From positions 124,001 to 188,000 of the forward strand of contig CANGMI010000004.1 in NCBI GenBank assembly GCA_947455195.1: 64,000 nucleotides of DNA, written 5' to 3'. The stretch comes from Pseudomonadota bacterium (GTDB taxonomy: Bacteria > Pseudomonadota > Gammaproteobacteria > Burkholderiales > SG8-39). Below, piece after piece: positions 56,038-63,160 of this stretch (position 1 is its first letter; each line of letters opens with the position of its first letter). A model generated the notes under the pieces. That model did not search any database. It was not told the DNA's origin and worked only from the letters and a program-made list of their open reading frames with translations. The position numbers and the translations under genes are program-made.

Positions 56038-57042
56038 TCAGGCAGAGACGGGTATCAACGCAGTCTGCCGGTGATCGGCCAGGCCTGCGTGAGCGGCTCT
56101 TTGAGAGCTGTTTTCGGGGGCATCCCTGGCGGCCGAAGCACCCTTTGCGCTGAAGGCGATCCGGACATTCGGGGCCGTCGCAAAGCGCGTGACTTCATAG
56201 AGGCCATTGCTCGGGTCGAGTGCATTTCCGAGTGCCGCAATCTGCTTCCACACCGGACCGACGGCGCCTGTGATCTGCCAGGCCTGCGTGGCGAGGCGGT
56301 TGAAGGCATCCAACTGCCGGGCCGAGGCGAGCAGTTCGAGCAGGCAGAGCGTGCTTTCCATGTCGGCCGGTTCGCGCTGGATGGCCTCGCGCAAGATTTC
56401 CTCGGCCTGACGGGTGCGCCCATACGAGAGAAAAAGTTCGGCTTCGGCCACCGCACTCGGACGCTCGGCCAAGGTGGGCAGCGCACCGGTCATCACGGAC
56501 TTGAGCTCCGTGGTGTGAATCGTGTCGGTGCTCGTCACGCGCGGTGGCTCACTGCGACGCTCGGGCATATCTGACAGGGCTGCCTCGGTGATGGCATGGG
56601 ACGGACGCATGTGCCCTCGAAAACGGCGCGATACGGACACCAGCAGGACCAGTCCGGCAGATGCGAGCAGCAACTGCATCGGGCGTGAAGACAGACTCAG
56701 CGTATCGCTGGCCGCAGCCGCCTCTCCGACACGCGTTGAGACAGACGTGGATGGCACTGCCGCCCGCCTGACACCGGTGGCTGGTGGTGCAGCCGCATTC
56801 GATGCCTGGTCGGTGGGGGCGCTACGCCTCAGACGTGGATCAGCGAGGGCGGCCTTGAGTTCACCGATGCCCGCCTCGAGAACACTGAGACGGGCGCGCA
56901 AGTCAGCCAGTTCGGCCTCGGTGGCTGCCTGCGCCGTACCCAGGCAGCCACCGAGGCAGATACAAAGACGGGTCAACAGGCGCGTTGCCGCCACGCTGAT
57001 ACGCGGCATCGCGGTGCGTCTCGAACTGAAAATGGGGGGCAT
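56038..57042 (-). CDS. FimV C-terminal-like membrane protein
   Basis: 334 residues from an ATG at 57042 with GGAG 6 nt upstream. A signal-like N-terminus (LLTRLCICLGGCLGTAQAA), a short coiled-coil (EAELADLRARLSVLEAGIGELKAAL), an Ala/Thr linker and one membrane span (LLLASAGLVLLVSV) are followed by a cytoplasmic TPR domain. Its AVAEAELFLSYGRTRQAEEIL and later IAALGNALDPSNGLYE match the conserved C-terminal domain of FimV/HubP, the polar-landmark and twitching-motility protein. The LysM region of FimV is absent here, while a LysM-like segment occurs in the lipoprotein at 37-777. It is divergent from the MgtC-family gene. Confidence 0.75.
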   Translation of the reverse strand: MPPIFSSRRTAMPRISVAATRLLTRLCICLGGCLGTAQAATEAELADLRARLSVLEAGIGELKAALADPRLRRSAPTDQASNAAAPPATGVRRAAVPSTSVSTRVGEAAAASDTLSLSSRPMQLLLASAGLVLLVSVSRRFRGHMRPSHAITEAALSDMPERRSEPPRVTSTDTIHTTELKSVMTGALPTLAERPSAVAEAELFLSYGRTRQAEEILREAIQREPADMESTLCLLELLASARQLDAFNRLATQAWQITGAVGPVWKQIAALGNALDPSNGLYEVTRFATAPNVRIAFSAKGASAARDAPENSSQRAAHAGLADHRQTALIPVSA

Positions 57043-57186
57043 GCTTTTCTCCGGGAGGGTGAGCGAAATGACCGCCCGATCGACCGCTCGATGATGCGCA
57101 GACGGTACGCCCGGCCGGGCCATGGGACAATGTCGAGCCATCCCGGGATGCCAACTCTTCCCGGTGAGCCGATCAAGGAGAGGGCA

Positions 57187-57690
57187 GTGAACGATTTGAT
57201 GACCCCTGCCGATATCGTCATGCGGCTTGTCATTGCGACCGGAGCGGGCGTGATTCTGGGTCTCAACCGAGATCTCCATGACAAACCGGCCGGTGTCAGG
57301 ACAATGGGCGTGATTTCGCTGGCTGCGGCCAGTACCGTGCTGTGCGTCCTGCTGGCCGACTCGGGTGAAGGGGCGCTGTCGCGGGTCATCCAGGGGCTGT
57401 TGACCGGCATAGGCTTCGTCGGAGCGGGCGTGATTCTCCACACGCCGGGCGATCGCCGGGTTCATGGGCTGACGACCGCGGCCTCCACCTGGTTTGCGGT
57501 GGCTTGCGGCATCCTCAGCGCCGTCGCGCTCTGGTGGGTCCTGCTGGTGGCAGGTCTCCTCTGTCTGGCCATCCTGATATTCGGCCATGACTTCGAGGTG
57601 CGCGTGCATCGGCGCTTCGGCCGTCCCGCCGAGGGTGCTGGTCCTGCCCCGGAGGCGCCACTTCGTTCGGCACCGGACGATACCGATTGA
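57187..57690 (+). CDS. MgtC/SapB-family membrane protein
   Basis: 167 residues from a GTG at 57187 (AAGGAGAGG upstream). About four to five membrane spans; GAGVILGLNRDLHDKPAGVRTMG and LTGIGFVGAGVILH are the family's conserved blocks, as is HGLTTAASTWF. MgtC proteins are linked to Mg2+ limitation and survival in macrophages, but this short form lacks the C-terminal ACT-like domain, so transport or regulatory function is unclear. Its stop TGA directly abuts the stop of the convergent SDR gene (TGATCA). Confidence 0.88.
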   Translation: MNDLMTPADIVMRLVIATGAGVILGLNRDLHDKPAGVRTMGVISLAAASTVLCVLLADSGEGALSRVIQGLLTGIGFVGAGVILHTPGDRRVHGLTTAASTWFAVACGILSAVALWWVLLVAGLLCLAILIFGHDFEVRVHRRFGRPAEGAGPAPEAPLRSAPDDTD

Positions 57691-58467
57691 TCAGAGCAGG
57701 TGAAGGCCGTTGTCCATCAGGATGATCGAACCGGTCATCGAGGGTGCGCAAGCCCCGAGAACCCACGCCATCGCGGCAATTTCAGCCGGGGTGGCGAATC
57801 GCTTCAGCGCCGAGCCCTCGACATTCATCGCGAGCACTGCCGCGTAGGCATCGGGCCCGAGGACATGTGCCGGAAGACCTTCATCGACCATCCCGGGGGC
57901 GATGGCATTCACCCGCACCGCAGGTGCCAGCGATCGGGCCATCGACAGCGTCAGCGTGTTTACCGCCCCTTTCGAGGCGGCATACGCAATCGATGAGCCC
58001 TTGCCCACCAACGCGGCCAGTGACGAAAGATTGACCACCGCTCCCGCAGGGCTCGCGCGCAGAGCCGCCGTGCAGGCTCGCGTCAACTGGAACATGCCGA
58101 CGAGGTTCACATCGTAGACGCGGCGAAACTCCTCGGCGTTCATTGCATCGAAGTCGGCGTGCGGCACGAAGCGGGTCGTGCCGGCCGAATTCACCAGCAC
58201 ATCGATGCCGCCAAAACGCGACACCATCTGCTGTGCGGCCCGGATGCACGCCTGATCTTCGCGAACATCACAGTCGATGAGGTCTGCATCACCGCCGGCG
58301 TCTCGGCAGCGCTGCACGACAGCGAGGGCATCCGCTCGGGTCGCCTCACCGAGGTTCATCACCCCCACCTGCCAGCCGTAGCCTGCGTATTCAATGGCTG
58401 TCGCGGCGCCGATGCCGGTGGCAGCACCACTGACGAGGCACCTGCCCTTGTCGATGATGGGCTTCAT
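57691..58467 (-). CDS. Short-chain dehydrogenase/reductase
   Basis: 258 residues, classical SDR. Cofactor site CLVSGAATGIGAATAIEYAG, then LVNSAGTTRF, catalytic Ser in VNLSSLAALVGKG and YAASKGAVNTLTLSMA (Tyr-x3-Lys). PGMVDEGLP and a C-terminal TGSIILMDNG follow. An acidic residue after the second strand is not obvious, so NAD versus NADP preference is open. ATG at 58467 follows a GAGAGAAGG tract. Substrate unknown. It is located directly downstream of tRNA-Leu on the same strand. Confidence 0.9.
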   Translation of the reverse strand: MKPIIDKGRCLVSGAATGIGAATAIEYAGYGWQVGVMNLGEATRADALAVVQRCRDAGGDADLIDCDVREDQACIRAAQQMVSRFGGIDVLVNSAGTTRFVPHADFDAMNAEEFRRVYDVNLVGMFQLTRACTAALRASPAGAVVNLSSLAALVGKGSSIAYAASKGAVNTLTLSMARSLAPAVRVNAIAPGMVDEGLPAHVLGPDAYAAVLAMNVEGSALKRFATPAEIAAMAWVLGACAPSMTGSIILMDNGLHLL

Positions 58468-58527
58468 CCTTCTCTCTCCCGCATGACAACGAACGGAACC
58501 CGCGGTGCCGATGGCACCGACTTCCTG

Positions 58528-58860
58528 TGCGCCTGGCCGGACTCGAACCGGCACGACTCGCGTCGAGGGATTTTCGTACCACTTCGGCTTTCGCCGCCGA
58601 TCGAACTGCCCGAAAGGCCGCTCGATCGTTCGTGGTCTGGACTTTGCCTTGACCCGCGCCGCTGTTCTTCACAGAGCTGGCACTGAGGGTCCCCGCCGTC
58701 AAGTCTCTGCACGTTCCCCCATGAGGCTCGGGGCTTCGCTCAGCGTTGCCTCGCCGCAGGGCAGGGGGTTCGCTGAATTTGACGGGATTCACCACGGAAC
58801 TTTCGTGCCCGGGTGCTCAATTTTCAAGTCCCTTGCGTCTACCTGTTTCGCCACAGGCGC
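58528..58860 (-). tRNA. tRNA-Leu (anticodon TAA) interrupted by a group I intron
   Basis: 5' exon 58826-58860 and 3' exon 58528-58574; splicing joins ...GGGACTT to AAAATCCC..., giving anticodon loop CTTAAAA (TAA). The acceptor GCGCCTG pairs perfectly with CAGGCGC, discriminator is A as expected for Leu, the D-region is GGCGAAACAGGTAGACGC, the long variable arm CGAC-GCGA-GTCG is a type II tRNA feature, and the T-arm is GCCGG-TTCGAGT-CCGGC. The mature tRNA is 82 nt before CCA. The 3' flank reads CAG, so CCA is not encoded, unlike the other four tRNAs here. It lies divergent from tRNA-fMet. Confidence 0.95.
58575..58825 (-). ncRNA. Group I intron (IC3-like) in tRNA-Leu(UAA)
   Basis: 251-nt self-splicing-type intron after U34 of the anticodon. 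The 5' site ends in U and can form U-G in P1 (exon CUU with intron GAG at nt 8-10). The last intron base is G. Core: P4 TCAGCG (58776-58771) with CGCTGA (58745-58740); J/P regions GTCAAATTC and GGCAACGCTGAGC; P7 GACTT (58705-58701) with AAGTC (58644-58640) inside GCAGAGACTTGACGG and AAGGCAAAGTCC; P8 CTGT/ACAG; P9 CGATCGA/TCGATCG. These blocks align with the Azoarcus tRNA-Ile(CAU) intron. There is no homing endonuclease ORF. Confidence 0.93.
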
Positions 58861-58943
58861 ATCGGCAGATTGTGGCATGAAAGACCTGACCGGCCGCGGC
58901 TGGCCCGGCGCAGAGATTTATCAAGAATACTGCTCTGCATGCA

Positions 58944-58972
58944 TTGACCTGAGGAGGTACTCCGCGTATAGT
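58944..58972 (+). promoter_or_regulatory. Sigma70 promoter of tRNA-fMet
   Basis: TTGACC, 17-nt spacer, TATAGT; ends 12 bp before the tRNA. Confidence 0.8.
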
Positions 58973-58984
58973 CGGAACTTCGGA

Positions 58985-59061
58985 CGCGGGGTGGAGCAGT
59001 CTGGCAGCTCGTCGGGCTCATAACCCGAAGGTCACAGGTTCAAATCCTGTCCCCGCAACCA
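58985..59061 (+). tRNA. Initiator tRNA-fMet (anticodon CAT)
   Basis: 77 nt including encoded CCA. Initiator features: unpaired C1-A72 (CGCGGGG against CCCCGCA), three G-C pairs at the base of the anticodon stem (GGG/CCC), anticodon loop CTCATAA, T-loop TTCAAAT. Confidence 0.97.
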
Positions 59062-59070
59062 CGAAATTCC

Positions 59071-59100
59071 GGGCTTGCCGCAAGGCAGGCCCTTTTCGTT
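59071..59100 (+). terminator. Rho-independent terminator of tRNA-fMet
   Basis: GGGCTTGCC (59071-59079) pairs with GGCAGGCCC (59084-59092, one G-U) around GCAA, followed by TTTTCGTTT. Ten bp after the tRNA. The remaining gap to 59279 shows nothing recognisable. Confidence 0.85.
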
Positions 59101-59279
59101 TGTGCATCGAAATCTCCCGACGGGAACGATTTCGTCCGACATGCCGATCGGACCGATTGGCCGGCCCGCATCGCGGCAGTTCGCCCTGTTGACCCTCAGC
59201 AAGCACGGCACGCAGCACGCGCTGTCGATCTGCCGCAACCGCTATCATCTGCGGCGTCGCTCACCATCCACAGGCCAGC

Positions 59280-59594
59280 ATGCTCTACATCATCTATCAG
59301 GAAGACGCGCCCGGCAGTGCTGCCATTCGCGCACGGGTGAAGGAAGCGCATTTCGCGTATCTGGAAGCGCACCGCGATATCCTGGTTCTCGGGGGCGCGC
59401 TACTGGCCGATGACGATCCGGCGCGCATCGGCAGCGTCCTGATCATCAACGTGCCCGATCGCGCAGCGGCGGAGGCTTTCTCAGCCAACGAACCGCTGCG
59501 CTGTGCCGGCACCTTCCGGTCGGTGAAGATCACACGCATGCGCCGCGGTCAGTGGAACCCCGCAGCGGCGCCTGCCACGGCGGAAGGCAACTGA
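59280..59594 (+). CDS. YciI family protein
   Basis: 104 residues, small ferredoxin-like alpha/beta fold. It starts MLYIIYQEDAPGSAAIRARV, then HFAYLEAHRDILVLGGALLADD and GSVLIINVPDRAAAEAFSANEP, the YciI pattern with the conserved His (HRDIL) and Asp proposed as a catalytic pair. The function of the family is poorly known; some members are dehalogenase-like or stress-related. It ends 44 bp before glgB and may be co-transcribed with it. Confidence 0.9.
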   Translation: MLYIIYQEDAPGSAAIRARVKEAHFAYLEAHRDILVLGGALLADDDPARIGSVLIINVPDRAAAEAFSANEPLRCAGTFRSVKITRMRRGQWNPAAAPATAEGN

Positions 59595-59638
59595 GAGGGC
59601 AGCGGACTGACAGGACAGCCTGCCAGAGGGCATCGCCG

Positions 59639-61540
59639 ATGCCTCCGTTCGATGACGCGCGATTCAGGCAGGGTACCCACTCGCAGTTGCATGAGTGGCT
59701 TGGGGCGCACGTGCTGCCGGGTGGAGGCGTGCACTTCGCGGTTTGGGCTCCCTCGGCCCATGCGGTCAGAGTCTGTGGTGAATTCGACGACTGGGATGCG
59801 CAAGGTCAACCACTTTCACCCTGCGCCGACGGGTCGGGGGTCTGGGCAGGTCGGGTAGAGGGTGCCCGGCGGGGCCAGTGCTACCGTTACCGCATTGTCG
59901 GACATGGCCATGAAGGACTGCTGCGGGGTGATCCGTTTGCCTTGGCCTGGGAGGCGTTGCCCGCGACAGCACCCCGCATCTGGACGCTCGAGCATGACTG
60001 GCACGACGCCGACTGGATGGCCTCGCGATACCGTCAGCAGGCCATCGATGCGGCCTGCTCGATCTACGAAGTCCACCTGGGCTCCTGGCAGCGCACGGCG
60101 ACGGGCGGCTTGCTTTCGTATCGCGAGCTGGGTGAGCGTCTGGCACAGCACGTCACGCGACTCGGTTTTACCCATGTGGAACTGCTGCCGGTCACCGAGC
60201 ATCCGTTCTACGGGTCGTGGGGTTATCAATGCACCGGTTACTTCGCCCCGACCGCCCGCCACGGTACCCCGCAGGATTTCATGACGCTGGTCGACACCCT
60301 GCACCAGCATCGGATCGGGGTCATCCTGGACTGGGTTCCCGGTCACTTTCCTGACGATGAGCACGGACTCGCGCGCTTTGACGGGACGCACCTGTATGAC
60401 CATGCCGATGCACGCCAGGGACTGCACCCGGACTGGGGGACACGGATATTCAACTATGCCAGGCCCGAAGTCCGGTCGTTCCTGCTGAGCAGTGCACGAT
60501 TCTGGCTCGAGCGCTATCACATTGATGGCTTGCGGGTCGACGCCGTGGCTTCGATGCTCTACCTGGACTATTCACGGCCTCCGGGGGGCTGGGTGCCGAA
60601 CGAGCAGGGCAGTCGCGAGAATCTGGCAGCCATCGCGTTCCTGCGTGAACTGAACCGATCGATCGGTGAGGCGTTTCCCGCTGTCCGGACTCTGGCCGAG
60701 GAATCGACCGCATGGCCCGCCGTGTCGCGTCCTGTTGATTCGGGTGGACTGGGCTTTGGCTACAAGTGGAACATGGGCTGGATGAACGACACGCTGCGTC
60801 ACTTCGAGCGCGATCCGGTGCATCGGTCCTACCACCAGGACGAAATTACGTTCGGACTGTCGTACGCCTGGACCGAACGATTCGTGCTCCCCCTGTCCCA
60901 CGACGAGGTGGTGCATGGCAAGGGGTCGCTTCTGGCGCGCATGCCGGGTGATCGCTGGCAGCAGTTTGCGACGCTGCGACTCCTCTATGGGCTCATGTGG
61001 GCTCACCCGGGACACAAACTGCTCTTCATGGGGGGGGAATTCGCGCAGCAGCGTGAGTGGAGCCACGATCGTGCGCTCGACTGGGATCTGCTCGGCGATG
61101 CCGCCCATGCCGGCATGATGCAGTGGGTCACCGATCTCAATCGGCTCTACCGCAGCGAGCCTGCCCTGCATGCCGACGGATTCACTCCCGAGGGGTTTCG
61201 TTGGGTGCTCTGCGACGATCCCGGTCACGGTGTGATCGCGTTCATGCGCCTCGGTGCCGGCCGGCAGATGCTCGTCGCATGCAATCTCTGCCCGGTGACC
61301 CGACTCGCCTTTCGCCTCGGTGTGCCCATCGCCGGGCGCTGGCAGGAGCAACTGAACAGCGACGCCGTCTGCTACGGGGGAAGCGGTACGGGCAACCTTG
61401 GCGGCGTGGAGTCTTCGACCTGGTCAGCACACGGCCAGTCGCAGAGCATCAGCCTCACCATTCCACCGCTGGCAACGCTCTACCTGAGCGCGCCGGTGTG
61501 CACGAGCGATGACGCCCCGGCAGAAGGCGGGGTTCTATAA
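59639..61540 (+). CDS. glgB: 1,4-alpha-glucan branching enzyme
   Basis: 633 residues. An N-terminal CBM48 domain (VHFAVWAPSAHAVRVCGEFDDWD) leads into the GH13 barrel: SIYEVHLGSWQR, HVELLPVTEHPFYGSWGYQ, the nucleophile in GLRVDAVASMLYLDYSR, the acid/base Glu in LAEESTAWP and LPLSHDEVVHGKGSL. It introduces alpha-1,6 branches in glycogen. ATG at 59639 follows GAGGG by 8 nt. No glgA, glgC, glgP or glgX is adjacent, so glycogen genes must lie elsewhere or GlgB serves another glucan such as a maltosyl-phosphate pathway product. Confidence 0.95.
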   Translation: MPPFDDARFRQGTHSQLHEWLGAHVLPGGGVHFAVWAPSAHAVRVCGEFDDWDAQGQPLSPCADGSGVWAGRVEGARRGQCYRYRIVGHGHEGLLRGDPFALAWEALPATAPRIWTLEHDWHDADWMASRYRQQAIDAACSIYEVHLGSWQRTATGGLLSYRELGERLAQHVTRLGFTHVELLPVTEHPFYGSWGYQCTGYFAPTARHGTPQDFMTLVDTLHQHRIGVILDWVPGHFPDDEHGLARFDGTHLYDHADARQGLHPDWGTRIFNYARPEVRSFLLSSARFWLERYHIDGLRVDAVASMLYLDYSRPPGGWVPNEQGSRENLAAIAFLRELNRSIGEAFPAVRTLAEESTAWPAVSRPVDSGGLGFGYKWNMGWMNDTLRHFERDPVHRSYHQDEITFGLSYAWTERFVLPLSHDEVVHGKGSLLARMPGDRWQQFATLRLLYGLMWAHPGHKLLFMGGEFAQQREWSHDRALDWDLLGDAAHAGMMQWVTDLNRLYRSEPALHADGFTPEGFRWVLCDDPGHGVIAFMRLGAGRQMLVACNLCPVTRLAFRLGVPIAGRWQEQLNSDAVCYGGSGTGNLGGVESSTWSAHGQSQSISLTIPPLATLYLSAPVCTSDDAPAEGGVL

Positions 61541-61611
61541 TCGGGCACAGGAACTGGCATGGGTATGGGCATGAGCGCTGGCACGGACATGAGCAAGCAG
61601 CGGGACCGACT

Positions 61612-63054
61612 GTGACTGAACTGTACTGTCTGTCGGCGGGCGAACTGGCCAGGCGCTACCAAGGCGGGACGCTTGATCCGGTCACGCTGCTCGAAGCCGT
61701 GCTCGATCGGTTGAACGCCATCAATCCATCGATCAATGCATTGATCGAGCAGGATGCGGCGGCGGCTCGATCAGCGGCGATTGCCAGTGCCGAACGCTGG
61801 CGTGCAGGTTGCCCACTCTCGTTGCTGGATGGCGTGCCTCTCACCGTGAAGGACAATATTCCGGTGGTCGGGTTGCGCTGCACATGGGGCAGCGCGCGCT
61901 ATCGCGACTACCGCCCCGCCCGTGACGAGACATCGATAGCGCACCTGCGCGCGGCTGGCATGGTCCTCATCGGCAAGACCAACTGCCCCGAGTTCACGCT
62001 TCAGGGCTATACGGCCAATCGGCTCCACGGTGTCACGCGCAATCCGTGGAACCTGACACTCACGCCCGGGGGGTCCAGTGGGGGTGCGGTGGCCGCCGTG
62101 GCCAGTGGCATCGGACCGGTTGCGATCGGCACCGATGGTGGTGGCTCCCTGCGTCGCCCTGCGGCTCACACCGGGCTCTTCGCCCTGAAGCCATCGGCAG
62201 GACTGATCCACAGGCGCCATGGCTTGCCCGCCGTTCTCGGCGACTTCGAGGTGGTCGGGCCGATCAGCCGTACGGTGGACGATGCCGAGCGCGTTCTCGA
62301 TGTCATGGTGCAGCGCGCTGGGGGCATGTTCGGTCGCGCGGGCGAGGTTGCTGCGGCCCCCGGACGGCTGCAGATCGGCGTGCTGCGGCGCATCGGTGAT
62401 ACGCCCGTCGCGCCCCTGATCGCCGAAAGTCTCGAGCAGGCGGTCTCCGACCTGTCGAGGCTGGGGCACGAGATCATCGAACTGCCTGCAGGCCATCCGA
62501 TCGAAGTCATGATGCATGAGATCAACGAGCGGATCTGGCCCGTCATCGGACAAACGGCCCTTGCGTGGCTCGCCGAGCATGGGGGCGCAGGGCTGGCCGG
62601 CGCGGCTGCTCCGATGGACGACTCTCTCGCGGCGAGCCTGCCGGCAGCGAGGGCGATTTCGGCCGTGAGCTATCTTGATGCGCTCGAGTCGGTGCGACGC
62701 ATGCGCGAATGCCTGTCTGCCGGGCTGCCCGGCTGCACCGTTCTCCTCACCCCGGCGACGGCGGCGATGCCTTGGGCGGCTGAGTTGCCTTTTCCGCCAA
62801 CGATCGATGGGAAGCCGGTGGGGCCTCGCGGACACGCCGTGTTCACGGCGCTTGCGAACGCCGCCGGCCTGCCGGCCATGAGCGTTCCCAGCTGGCACCC
62901 GGCGGGTACGCTGCCGATCGGCATGCAGTTTGTTGGCGGGCCGCGCTCCGAATCCCTGCTGCTCGCGCTCGCGCGCTCACTCGAACGCGCGCGCCCGTGG
63001 TGCGGCGATTGGCCAACGCTGTCCCGGCCCGCATGCGGACTGCCCCGGTCCTGA
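61612..63054 (+). CDS. Amidase (amidase-signature family)
   Basis: 480 residues. Ser-cisSer-Lys machinery is visible: Lys in [16 protein letters not shown], the signature [21 protein letters not shown], then [23 protein letters not shown]. The C-terminus is typical ([25 protein letters not shown]). GTG start at 61612. Family members include AtzE-like, biuret- and ureido-acid-hydrolysing amidases. Its neighbour 107 bp downstream is a cyanuric acid hydrolase/barbiturase-family enzyme, so it may hydrolyse the ring-opened product (biuret-type or ureidomalonate-type amide). That pairing is inference; glutamyl-tRNA amidotransferase A is unlikely because B and C subunits are absent. Confidence 0.88.
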   Translation: MTELYCLSAGELARRYQGGTLDPVTLLEAVLDRLNAINPSINALIEQDAAAARSAAIASAERWRAGCPLSLLDGVPLTVKDNIPVVGLRCTWGSARYRDYRPARDETSIAHLRAAGMVLIGKTNCPEFTLQGYTANRLHGVTRNPWNLTLTPGGSSGGAVAAVASGIGPVAIGTDGGGSLRRPAAHTGLFALKPSAGLIHRRHGLPAVLGDFEVVGPISRTVDDAERVLDVMVQRAGGMFGRAGEVAAAPGRLQIGVLRRIGDTPVAPLIAESLEQAVSDLSRLGHEIIELPAGHPIEVMMHEINERIWPVIGQTALAWLAEHGGAGLAGAAAPMDDSLAASLPAARAISAVSYLDALESVRRMRECLSAGLPGCTVLLTPATAAMPWAAELPFPPTIDGKPVGPRGHAVFTALANAAGLPAMSVPSWHPAGTLPIGMQFVGGPRSESLLLALARSLERARPWCGDWPTLSRPACGLPRS

Positions 63055-63160
63055 TCGAGCCGTCCATCACGGCTGAGTGCTTGTCGAGACCTGTCGAGCG
63101 TCAGCCGCTGAATCCCATCTTTTCAACCCGTCAGTGCCTTCCCCTGCAAGGAGGATTCTC

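Noticed and set aside
58391-58795. Open reading frames across the tRNA-Leu intron region, considered as an intron-encoded endonuclease
   Set aside because: They lack endonuclease motifs (LAGLIDADG, GIY-YIG, HNH) and run through exons and the SDR gene; structured RNA explains the region.
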